DNA of 64,000 nt from Candidatus Gastranaerophilales bacterium (GTDB lineage Bacteria > Cyanobacteriota > Vampirovibrionia > Gastranaerophilales > Gastranaerophilaceae). The DNA is taken from positions 1-64,000 of the forward strand of contig CALVBD010000008.1 in NCBI GenBank assembly GCA_944325635.1. The letters are read 5' to 3'. This document shows positions 53,213 through 60,679 of the stretch, piece by piece. How positions within the stretch are numbered: the first letter of the stretch is position 1; each line of letters begins with the position of its first letter. The notes beneath the pieces were generated by a model. It made no database searches, was not told the DNA's origin, and saw only the letters and a program-made list of their open reading frames with translations. The position numbers and the translations under genes were made by a program.

Positions 53213-53254
53213 GAGAGACTTATAAATATATAAAAACATTTACTCACACTTTTG

Positions 53255-53281
53255 TGGCTGACTTAAAACGTCAGCCATTTT
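53255..53281 (+). terminator. Rho-independent terminator
   Basis: TGGCTGAC/GTCAGCCA with a 7-nt loop followed by TTTT. Confidence 0.85.
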
Positions 53282-53341
53282 CGTGCTTATCTGTTAAAAC
53301 GTACTTATAATCTAGTGTCGCCGCTTTTCAAACGCCACTCA

Positions 53342-53462
53342 AAAATTTCGCTTTACTGCCTTATCGCGAAATTTTCTCGGACAGTCAGAGTTTTATATCG
53401 GATTACAAATAAGTTTTTAAACCATTTGAATGTAAAAATTTATGTAAAAAGGGTTTAAAAAC
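53342..53462. other. Two perfect inverted repeats in the leader of the GGDEF/HD-GYP gene
   Basis: In the 390-nt gap before 53673, AAAATTTCGC/GCGAAATTTT (53342-53351 and 53366-53375) and GTTTTTAAACC/GGTTTAAAAAC (53413-53423 and 53452-53462) are perfect stems. They could be a structured 5' leader or protein sites. They do not match a cyclic-di-GMP riboswitch that I can recognise. Nothing else is seen in the gap. Confidence 0.5.
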
Positions 53463-53672
53463 CATGGGAGATGAGTTATACTACAAATGTAATAACGTGT
53501 AGAAAAGGGTTTATCGCTAACTTAAAAAATAAACAGTATTGCCATCTATATGACGTATTGTAATTTGTCATACAGACAAGTAAAATTGTTTAAGGAATGT
53601 TAAATTTGCATGCAGATTTGACAATTATTAATCTTCAGGATTTTTGACAAGGTTAACAGGCAGGCGGAAATT

Positions 53673-55634
53673 TTGGAAAAAAATTTGAAACAGGAAAATA
53701 AAGAATCCATAGTTAAACGTTCGGGACGAAAGTCTGTCGAGCGTGTTTCTAACCCTATTATTCAGGAAAAATCTCCTGTTGAAATTAAAACTGCCTCACA
53801 AACCAAACGCAAATCCGTTAAAAAAGAATCTAAGGCTCCCGTCACAATGCCTGTTACAAACAACAATGCAGAAATTGTCGCACGCCTTAATAATTTCAAT
53901 CTTAGCAAAAGTACAAATAAGCTTTATGCAGGCTATTTAAACAATACATTATCTTCAAATAAGCCTGTTGATTACACTCAGATACTTATGGAGATGAATT
54001 CCGCTCTGAAAGGGAAAAAAACTCTCCATGAACTTTATACTGTTTTGCATGAAATATTCTCGGAAAAACTTAATTGTACATTCACAGGTTTCGGACTTTT
54101 CCATGAAAAATCAAAGTGTATTAATTTAAAACTCACAACAAAAATGGGGAGCACCTACTCATCCAAAATTTTCCTGTCTGATGATAAAAATCCTGTGGTA
54201 GAATGTTTTAAAAATTCATCTACAGTGCTTTTAAAAGATAATAAATTTTTAAATATTCCTTATATGCAGCCTTCTTCAACAATTATCCTGCCGCTTATGT
54301 CAATAAATAATAACATGGGGGTTCTTATTCTCGGCAAAGACAACACCGACTGCAATACAGGCTTGTTATCTTTTGTTGCAAACTATGTGGCAATGTTTGC
54401 ACAAAATGTTGACCTGCTCGAAAAAACAAACAAATTTGCAAACACGGACACACTCACAAGTTTATATAACCACAGAGGTTTTCAGGAAGTTCTTGCAAAC
54501 GAGTTGAAATTTGCGGAAGATACCCACACAGAACTGTCAATCATAATGTTCGATATAAATAACATCTCAAAAATTAACCGTGAACTCGGGCATGCCAAGG
54601 GTGACGAGGTTATCAAACTTCTTGCTGAAAAAGTTAAACAGAATATGCGCTCAACTGATAAAGCCGGAAGATATGGCGGTGATGAGATTGCAATAATTCT
54701 GCCGAACACAAATACAAAAGACGCCAAATACCTTGCAGAATATATAACATATACGCTCTCTTGCTGCTTTGTTGATGATGTCGGACCTGTTAAGGTTTCG
54801 GTCGGAATTTCAACTTTCCCTGAATGCTCAAAAAATCAGGAAAAATTACTTATTCTGGCAGAACAGGCAATGTATATCTCACAGGCACGCGGATACAAAG
54901 AAGGAATGTCCGCAATCATAAGTTCTTCTGACTTTGACTTCTGGGATGATGCCGCTTTGAATTCGTTCGCGGAAGTTGTCGCCAAACGCCACGCACAACT
55001 CGGTATCAACTTTGAAGAGGAACTCGTTCACAAATTCAATAACGAAAAAATTATTTCCCAGAATCACTTAATGGAACTGGCTAATTCTCTTGCAGGTGCA
55101 ATTGATGCAAAAGACCCTTATACAAAAGGCCACTCGACATCGGTTTCAAGATACTCTGAAGCGCTTGCCCGTGCTATAAATCTGCCTGAGGATGAGGTTC
55201 AAAGAATTACACTTGGTGCTCTTTTGCACGATGTAGGTAAAATCGGTATTCCTGAAAATGTTCTGAAAAAACCGGGCAAACTTGAAGATGATGAATGGGA
55301 AATTATGAAACAGCACCCTGTCATCGGTGCAGAAAAAGTTCTTATGCCAAACGAAGCCCTGCGTGACTTAATTCCGATGGTAAAATATCACCATGAACAC
55401 ATCGACGGCTCGGGTTATCCTGAAAAACTCAAAGGTGAAGAAATTCCTCTCTCTGCAAGAATCGTTGCCGTAGCAGATGCGTTCCACGCCCTCATAAGCG
55501 ACAGACCTTACAGAAAAGGCCTCGGCGTTGAAAAAGCCTGTGAAATCCTAAAAGACGGCGCAGGAAAATTTTGGGATAAAGATCTGGTACGTCATTTTAT
55601 ATCAATTGCTCCGTCTCTATCGACTATTATATAA
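53673..55634 (+). CDS. Cyclic-di-GMP protein: GAF-like sensor, GGDEF and HD-GYP domains
   Basis: A 653-residue cytoplasmic protein with a basic N-terminus. Residues about 110-255 look like a GAF sensor. The GGDEF domain (about 260-420) has TDTLTSLYNHRGF, MFDINNISKINRELGHAKGDE and RYGGDEIAII; the last Phe is Ile. HD-GYP (about 470-640) has GHSTSVSRYSEALA, LLHDVGKIGIP, HHEHIDGSGYP and VADAFHALISDRPYR, the full metal-binding set for cyclic-di-GMP hydrolysis. It may both make and break the messenger. The start is TTG at 53673, with AGGCGG upstream. Confidence 0.9.
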   Translation: MEKNLKQENKESIVKRSGRKSVERVSNPIIQEKSPVEIKTASQTKRKSVKKESKAPVTMPVTNNNAEIVARLNNFNLSKSTNKLYAGYLNNTLSSNKPVDYTQILMEMNSALKGKKTLHELYTVLHEIFSEKLNCTFTGFGLFHEKSKCINLKLTTKMGSTYSSKIFLSDDKNPVVECFKNSSTVLLKDNKFLNIPYMQPSSTIILPLMSINNNMGVLILGKDNTDCNTGLLSFVANYVAMFAQNVDLLEKTNKFANTDTLTSLYNHRGFQEVLANELKFAEDTHTELSIIMFDINNISKINRELGHAKGDEVIKLLAEKVKQNMRSTDKAGRYGGDEIAIILPNTNTKDAKYLAEYITYTLSCCFVDDVGPVKVSVGISTFPECSKNQEKLLILAEQAMYISQARGYKEGMSAIISSSDFDFWDDAALNSFAEVVAKRHAQLGINFEEELVHKFNNEKIISQNHLMELANSLAGAIDAKDPYTKGHSTSVSRYSEALARAINLPEDEVQRITLGALLHDVGKIGIPENVLKKPGKLEDDEWEIMKQHPVIGAEKVLMPNEALRDLIPMVKYHHEHIDGSGYPEKLKGEEIPLSARIVAVADAFHALISDRPYRKGLGVEKACEILKDGAGKFWDKDLVRHFISIAPSLSTII

Positions 55635-55690
55635 GGCTTTCGGGCTAATACACTTGCATAAAATTAATATATAGTGTATAATAGTCGAAT

Positions 55691-55711
55691 GGAGGATAAA
55701 AAATATCCTCC
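55691..55711 (+). promoter_or_regulatory. Perfect leader hairpin containing a GGAGG
   Basis: GGAGGATA (55691-55698) pairs with TATCCTCC (55704-55711), loop A5, 28 nt before the zinc-ribbon start. The hairpin hides a Shine-Dalgarno-like GGAGG that would serve an ATG-less position; the real gene uses AGGAG at 55727. Confidence 0.5.
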
Positions 55712-55738
55712 GGATATTACTAAACCAGGAGAACACAA

Positions 55739-56023
55739 ATGTACCAAGATGAAAAACTGATTTGTGAAGATTGCGGAGCAGAATTTATCTTCACAGTGGG
55801 TGAACAAGAGTTTTACGCTGAAAAAGGTCTCGTCAACAAACCTAAAAGATGTCCGGAATGCAGAAAACAACGCAGACAAAGAAACAGAAAACAAAGAAAA
55901 ATGTATGATGCTGTCTGCTCAAAATGCGGAGCACAAACTCAGGTTCCATTCAAACCTATTCCGGGAAAGGAAGTATATTGCAAAGAATGTTTTGTAAAAA
56001 CAGCAGAAACTGCTGCTGAATAA
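55739..56023 (+). CDS. Zinc-ribbon protein
   Basis: A 94-residue, strongly basic protein with four CxxC pairs: CEDC, CPEC, CSKC and CKEC, enough for two zinc ribbons. The pattern IxCxxCGAEFxFTxGEQEFYAEKGLxNxPxRCxxCR is common in small bacterial zinc-ribbon proteins of unknown function. The region between (RKQRRQRNRKQRKMYD) is very Arg/Lys-rich and suits nucleic acid binding. AGGAG precedes the start, and a terminator follows. Confidence 0.82.
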   Translation: MYQDEKLICEDCGAEFIFTVGEQEFYAEKGLVNKPKRCPECRKQRRQRNRKQRKMYDAVCSKCGAQTQVPFKPIPGKEVYCKECFVKTAETAAE

Positions 56024-56045
56024 ATATTATATATTTTTTAACAAA

Positions 56046-56079
56046 AGGTCGTCTTATCGTAGTCATAAGGCGGCTTTTT
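56046..56079 (+). terminator. Rho-independent terminator
   Basis: GTCGTCTTAT/ATAAGGCGGC (with G-T pairs), 7-nt loop, then T5. It overlaps the end of the convergent yihY gene by 2 nt. Confidence 0.8.
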
Positions 56080-56998
56080 AATTGTTTTTATCAATAGCCT
56101 TCAATGCGTCCAAATCAGCCTGAATTTCTTTTGCCTTCTCGTTTAATTTATTATAAACCTGAGAATTTATCTCCCCTCCGATTAACATCAATACAGAAGT
56201 ATAATAAAGCCAAACCATTAAAACAGCAAACGCACCGATTGTTCCGTAAACCATATTGTATGTGCGTAAATTGTTTACATAAATTGAGAATCCCCAGGAG
56301 CCCACCAGCCAGAATGTTGTAAAGAAAAATGTCCCCGGAATTGCGCTTTTGCGTTTATAACGTTCATTTCCGCGCAGGTCAGGCAAAATATAATAACTCA
56401 AAAAAGCCATCAAAAACAATGCCGCGAATGCTATCGGCCAACGTAACGTCAATAACGTTATCGCGACGACTTTTGACATGTGAAAATGAGTTACAAGGAA
56501 ATTAATAATAACTTTACCAAAAATAATCAGGTTAATCGTAAGGAACAAAACCATTGTGTCTACAAACACCATCAATAAAGCCAAAGCCCTTGTATATACA
56601 AAATTTCTGGTTTCTTCCACCTTATAAGCACGGTTTAATCCTTTTAAAACAACAGCCATAGCATTTGTCGACAAAACAAGCGTTACACAAATCCCTATAA
56701 CCGCCATCAATCTGCCGTGAGAAAAAATCATTGCCTCTGATAATACCGTAATAATCAGTTCTATAGCCTGATCAGGCATAAATCTTGAAAGAAAAATCAA
56801 AATCGGATCCATCAATGCCTTATTGCCCATCCAGCCAAAAACCGCTGTTAAAAACAACATAAAAGGAAAAATCCCTATTACTGCCATAAAACCCATCTCA
56901 GACGCCATTCCGTAAAAGTCATTCTCTATGATAGAAATAACCAACCTTTTCAAAGCTCTGTAAAAACTTTTTAATTTTTCTTTAATTACTTCTGCCAT
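56078..56998 (-). CDS. YihY/BrkB family inner-membrane protein
   Basis: A 306-residue protein with six hydrophobic helices in the YihY/virulence factor BrkB family: NDFYGMASEMGFMAVIGIFPFMLFLTAVFGW near the N-terminus and GTIGAFAVLMVWLYYTSVLMLIGGEIN near the end. The family was once called RNase BN, an assignment later withdrawn; its role is unsettled. It overlaps nrnA by 13 nt and is translationally linked to it. Confidence 0.88.
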   Translation of the reverse strand: MAEVIKEKLKSFYRALKRLVISIIENDFYGMASEMGFMAVIGIFPFMLFLTAVFGWMGNKALMDPILIFLSRFMPDQAIELIITVLSEAMIFSHGRLMAVIGICVTLVLSTNAMAVVLKGLNRAYKVEETRNFVYTRALALLMVFVDTMVLFLTINLIIFGKVIINFLVTHFHMSKVVAITLLTLRWPIAFAALFLMAFLSYYILPDLRGNERYKRKSAIPGTFFFTTFWLVGSWGFSIYVNNLRTYNMVYGTIGAFAVLMVWLYYTSVLMLIGGEINSQVYNKLNEKAKEIQADLDALKAIDKNN

Positions 56999-57960
56999 AC
57001 TTCCTGTTTTCTGATTTCTTCCAACACTTTTTTAGCAGCAACATCCGGGGCAGATTTTATAACACATCCTGCGGCCTGCTTATGCCCGCCGCCTCCGAAA
57101 ACCGAACAAATTTCCGCAACATCTACAACCTTACTCCGCATAGAAACTTTTGAAATATTTACGCCAATCTGTTTTACAAGAAACGCAACATCTGTCGTAA
57201 TTATCGCTCTTAGTTTCTCAGCAAGCCCCTCGGTGCAATCATCACCTGCATTAAATTTCTCTATATCTTTTTTATAAATAACAGTATACGCAATCCTGTT
57301 ATCATCCTCAAAAACCGCCTTACTCAGACAATATGCCTGGAATTGAACCAGTTCCTTGGAATTGCTTTCATAACATCTTTTATAAATTTCTGAAGGATTA
57401 ACCCCTTTTTGTACAAGTTCTGCCGCATACTGAAAAGCTTTAACACCGGTATTATCAAATCTAAAGGAACCTGTATCTGTTAAAATTGCGGTATACAAAG
57501 ATGTTGCCGTTTCTAACGAAACATGCCAGTCCATTTCTTTCATAAGCCCGAATAAAACTTCACCCGTAGAACTTGCCTCAGGATAAACAAAATTCAATTT
57601 TGCATAAGAATTATTTGTTTTATGATGATCAATATTAACCGTAAAATTTGATTTTTCAAATAAAACCGAAGCATCACACATTCTGTCATAAGCCGCTATA
57701 TCAACATCAATCACCAGATCATATTCTCGGGATTTATCGTATTCATCAATATGTTTTGCTTCATTTATGTACGGCAAAAATTCATAAGTAGACGGCACTT
57801 TGGATAACAAAAGCATATCAGCGTGTTTTTTAAAATTATCTTTTATCGCAGAATACATTGCGCACATAGAACCAAGCGTATCTCCGTCGGGGTTCATGTG
57901 TGAGATTATAAGTATGTTTTTAGATGATTTTATGATATCATTTAATTGGCTACAATCCAT
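56986..57960 (-). CDS. nrnA: DHH-family nanoRNase / pAp phosphatase
   Basis: A 324-residue DHH/DHHA1 phosphoesterase. Motifs: SHMNPDGDTLGSMCAMYSA (I), DVDIAAYDR (II), NIDHHKTNNSYAKLNFV (III, DHH), ILTDTGSFRFDN (IV), and the DHHA1 GGGGHKQAAGCVI. NrnA degrades short oligoribonucleotides and dephosphorylates pAp, replacing Orn in many bacteria. This role also clears pGpG from cyclic-di-GMP turnover. It is upstream of yihY and divergent from the DciA-like gene. Confidence 0.92.
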   Translation of the reverse strand: MDCSQLNDIIKSSKNILIISHMNPDGDTLGSMCAMYSAIKDNFKKHADMLLLSKVPSTYEFLPYINEAKHIDEYDKSREYDLVIDVDIAAYDRMCDASVLFEKSNFTVNIDHHKTNNSYAKLNFVYPEASSTGEVLFGLMKEMDWHVSLETATSLYTAILTDTGSFRFDNTGVKAFQYAAELVQKGVNPSEIYKRCYESNSKELVQFQAYCLSKAVFEDDNRIAYTVIYKKDIEKFNAGDDCTEGLAEKLRAIITTDVAFLVKQIGVNISKVSMRSKVVDVAEICSVFGGGGHKQAAGCVIKSAPDVAAKKVLEEIRKQEVWQK

Positions 57961-57998
57961 TTTACTATCTTATCACAGAATAATCGGGAGTGCAAAAT

Positions 57999-58325
57999 TT
58001 GAAGAAAATCCTCTACACAGACTTTGTCGGGACTAATGAAATTATTGCGGAACTGCTTGAAAATAAAGAGATTAAAAAAGCTATGACCCGCAACAATTTG
58101 TACAAATTCTGGGGGAAAGTAGCAGGCGCAAAATTCGCTTCTAAATCTAAACCTTACTCAATGCTTGGCGGAGGTGTTATGGTGATTGCCTGCGAAAATT
58201 CTATTGTAGCTCAGGAATTAATGCTGAAGAAAACTCAGCTTCTGGTAAAATTTAAACCATATCTGGATTCTTTAAAACTCAACGTAAAAGATCTCAAATT
58301 CGATGCAAAAAAATGGGCGACGTAG
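57999..58325 (+). CDS. DUF721/DciA-like protein
   Basis: About 108 residues. Start chosen as TTG at 57999, with GGGAG 8 nt upstream; an in-frame GTG at 57990 overlaps that GGGAG. The core NLYKFWGKVAGAKFASKSKPYSMLGGGVMVIACENSIVAQELMLKKTQLLVKFKPYL fits DUF721. DciA, in this family, loads the replicative helicase DnaB in bacteria without DnaC. Here the protein is short, a DUF721 core only. Role is inferred from the family. Confidence 0.72.
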   Translation: MKKILYTDFVGTNEIIAELLENKEIKKAMTRNNLYKFWGKVAGAKFASKSKPYSMLGGGVMVIACENSIVAQELMLKKTQLLVKFKPYLDSLKLNVKDLKFDAKKWAT

Positions 58326-58586
58326 TCGCCTGCTATGACACGAAAATATCCGGAAATACAATATTGGTATCCAGCACTAAGCCACCTTCTATAAGGGCAG
58401 TTTTTTTTCAAAGCACTTTTTACAATATAATCAAGCCTTAATAATATTTGTAATATCGTTTTGCGTGATTAACGGTTTTTATTATAGTCGCCTGCCGTCA
58501 TTGGTAGACGCGGGACGCAACACAAAAATGCAAATTTCCATATTATAAATGATGATTTTTACGCATAAAACATTATAATCTTTTGT
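58326..58586. other. Gene-free spacer with a tRNA-like fragment
   Basis: No gene is seen. AGTCGCCTGC occurs at 58325-58334 and again at 58486-58495. The second copy continues into CGTCATTGGTAGACGCGGGA, which resembles the 5' end and D arm of a tRNA-Leu, but no anticodon arm or 3' half follows. Confidence 0.35.
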
Positions 58587-59225
58587 ATGAAGAAGTTTTG
58601 GATTTTTTGTTTAATACTCTCAATTACACAAGCCCCGACTTTTGCTTTTTTTAATTATAAAAATCAAGAGTTATTTGAAAATCAGGGCTATGTAGGGACA
58701 CTGCCTGATGTCACAAAAAGTTTTCATGCATCAGAACCTACTCAGACAAAACCGGCTTTTGAAAAAACTAAAAAATTCAATTCCGAAAATGAAATCAAAC
58801 CGGTGCCGCGGGATAACCCTGCCTTTGTTAATATTATTCTCAAACAGGACAAAACTTCACCATACCTGAACGATATTTCCGAATTTATTGATATGCTCGA
58901 AAAAATTTATGATTCGATTGAAGCTAATGAAAATGTTCAACTTTTCGCCTCACGCGTATATTTCTTCACTAAAAATGCTGATTATTTCCGCGAAAAATAT
59001 GATGGAAAACCTGAAAGCAGCTACATTTCGTTTCAGAAATTAATGGAATTAAGCCTGCATGCAAATACCGTTGCACAACTCCGCACAGAAGCCGAAAAGT
59101 ACAGTCCGTATCTTGCTTATAGCGGAACAGGCCAAATTTATAATGAAAATAACATTAACGAACAGCTTCAATATCTCAAAGATGAAATTGAACAGACAAT
59201 AGCTGTCTTAAAAGAAGCCAATTAA
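58587..59225 (+). CDS. Exported protein of unknown function
   Basis: A 212-residue protein with a signal peptide (MKKFWIFCLILSITQAPTFA), a disordered Lys/Thr/Pro-rich stretch (25-80), and a helical C-terminal domain (EFIDMLEKIYDSIEANENVQLFASRVYFFTKNADYFREKYDG...QYLKDEIEQTI). No family is recognised. It ends with a 4-nt overlap against the convergent gene at 59222. Confidence 0.55.
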   Translation: MKKFWIFCLILSITQAPTFAFFNYKNQELFENQGYVGTLPDVTKSFHASEPTQTKPAFEKTKKFNSENEIKPVPRDNPAFVNIILKQDKTSPYLNDISEFIDMLEKIYDSIEANENVQLFASRVYFFTKNADYFREKYDGKPESSYISFQKLMELSLHANTVAQLRTEAEKYSPYLAYSGTGQIYNENNINEQLQYLKDEIEQTIAVLKEAN

Positions 59226-59677
59226 TCTCTTTTTATTTTTTGTGCTGCTGAAATAATCAAAACTCCTGCAATTACAAAAATTGCCCATAAATTTTTCATC
59301 CAGTTCAAGAAACCGCTGTCAGCATATTTCAGAGGTTTTTGTTTTGCAAAATCCCAGCATATAGCAGACAATCCGGCAGCGTCATCTTTTACCCATTCCG
59401 GTGTATATGGCATATTATCACCGATTAATCTTAAAGCGAATGTTTTTACATCTGTTTGCCCACCATCCACCAAAACTCTTACCGGATGAACCTCACATCT
59501 TTGGACATCCTGATACTTAAACTTATATTTTGCACTGATAATTTGACCGAAAAAATTTCTGTACATAACGCAATTTTGTCCGTCACATTTTAAAGTGACT
59601 TTAGGTAAAGAAGCAAAGACAATACCGGTTACAAGAAAAATTATACCAATTACCGCTACACAAATATATTTTTTCAT
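59222..59677 (-). CDS. Two-helix membrane protein of unknown function
   Basis: A 151-residue protein with a transmembrane helix at each end (ICVAVIGIIFLVTGIVFASL and LWAIFVIAGVLIISAAQ) and an extracytoplasmic domain between them with four cysteines (LKCDGQNCVMY, QRCEVHP, AICWDF). Beta-strand character (TLKCDGQNCVMYRNFFG) recalls small PH-like membrane proteins, but that is weak. It follows the binding-protein gene by 1 nt on the same strand, so they may share a transcript. Confidence 0.55.
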   Translation of the reverse strand: MKKYICVAVIGIIFLVTGIVFASLPKVTLKCDGQNCVMYRNFFGQIISAKYKFKYQDVQRCEVHPVRVLVDGGQTDVKTFALRLIGDNMPYTPEWVKDDAAGLSAICWDFAKQKPLKYADSGFLNWMKNLWAIFVIAGVLIISAAQKIKRD

Positions 59678-59678
59678 A

Positions 59679-60455
59679 CTATTTTATACCCCATTTTTTC
59701 TGCATTTTTTCTAGCTTGCCTGTAGCAAGCAGGTTACTAATCAAAAAGTTCACGCGTTCTCTAAGGCTGTCAGCCCCGCCTCCGCGTCTGAAAGCTACCG
59801 CATAGGGTTCTCTGGAATATCTTTTCGGTAATATTTTTACACTCTTATCATCAAGCGCAAGGTTCAAAAGAATAGTGTCATCCGCAATCATAGCATCGGC
59901 TTCACCGTTTTTTAGAGCATTAAATCCGTCTATATAGCTTCTGTACCCGATAATCACAGCATCAGGAACATTCCGTCTTATACTCATTTCGCCTGTCGAA
60001 CCGTAAATAATAATTACTTTTCTGTTATTAAGTTGTCTTAATGCCGTAATATCACTACCCTCTTTTACAAGCATTGCCTGACCTGCCACATGGTATGGAA
60101 CTGAGAAATCGACAACCAGCTGACGTTGGTCAGTTATAGACATAGTAGCTATTACAATATCGACTTCACGGGAATTTAATTTTGATATTCTGTTGGAAGC
60201 ATTCACCGGAACAAACTCCACAGCCTCCTCATCACCAAAAATATCTCTTGCAATAGCTTTGGCAAGATCTATATCATAACCCTGCAGAGTTCCGTTTATG
60301 TCTTTATAGCCAAAAGGTTTCGTATCGTTTCTGACTCCGACAATAATCTTACCCCGGGCGGTAATATTTTCTAAATCATCTTTCGGATTGCTTTTTCCGC
60401 AGCCGCAAACAATTAATGTCATCAGCAAAAGTGTACATATTAATTTCTTAAACAT
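59679..60455 (-). CDS. Amino-acid-type ABC transporter substrate-binding lipoprotein
   Basis: A 258-residue solute-binding protein of family 3. The ATG at 60455 follows GAGGAAG; an earlier in-frame start at 60545 is unlikely. The lipoprotein signal is MTLIVCGCGKS with Cys19 as probable lipid site. Binding-domain signatures are GKIIVGVRNDTKPFGYKDINGTLQGYDIDLAKAIA, MSITDQRQLVVDFSVPYHVAGQAMLV, and GEADAMIADDTIL. It would bind polar amino acids for an importer, but no permease or ATPase gene is adjacent. Confidence 0.88.
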   Translation of the reverse strand: MFKKLICTLLLMTLIVCGCGKSNPKDDLENITARGKIIVGVRNDTKPFGYKDINGTLQGYDIDLAKAIARDIFGDEEAVEFVPVNASNRISKLNSREVDIVIATMSITDQRQLVVDFSVPYHVAGQAMLVKEGSDITALRQLNNRKVIIIYGSTGEMSIRRNVPDAVIIGYRSYIDGFNALKNGEADAMIADDTILLNLALDDKSVKILPKRYSREPYAVAFRRGGGADSLRERVNFLISNLLATGKLEKMQKKWGIK

Positions 60456-60637
60456 AAACAAAACTTCCTCATAGTGTTTCAAACTTATGATACTTAAATG
60501 CGCTGATAAAGTCAATGACACACAAAAAGGAAAAACGGCAACCAAATAGCCCGACAGAATAACCGCTTACGGTAATGTTTCTGAAAATAAATGAAGTACA
60601 TAATCAGATATAAGTTTGTTTTTTAAAAACTTTTTTC

Positions 60638-60659
60638 AGGTTTTTCAATGTAAAAACCT
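60638..60659 (+). promoter_or_regulatory. Leader hairpin upstream of the SLH protein gene
   Basis: AGGTTTTT/AAAAACCT with a 6-nt loop, 20 nt before the ATG and just before AAGGAGG. Stable stems here can protect mRNAs of abundant envelope proteins; the role is inferred. Confidence 0.45.
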
Positions 60660-60679
60660 TATAACACAAGGAGGTAAAA

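Noticed and set aside
53460..53660. Cyclic-di-GMP riboswitch before the GGDEF/HD-GYP gene
   Set aside because: The conserved GEMM core sequences are not visible in this stretch.
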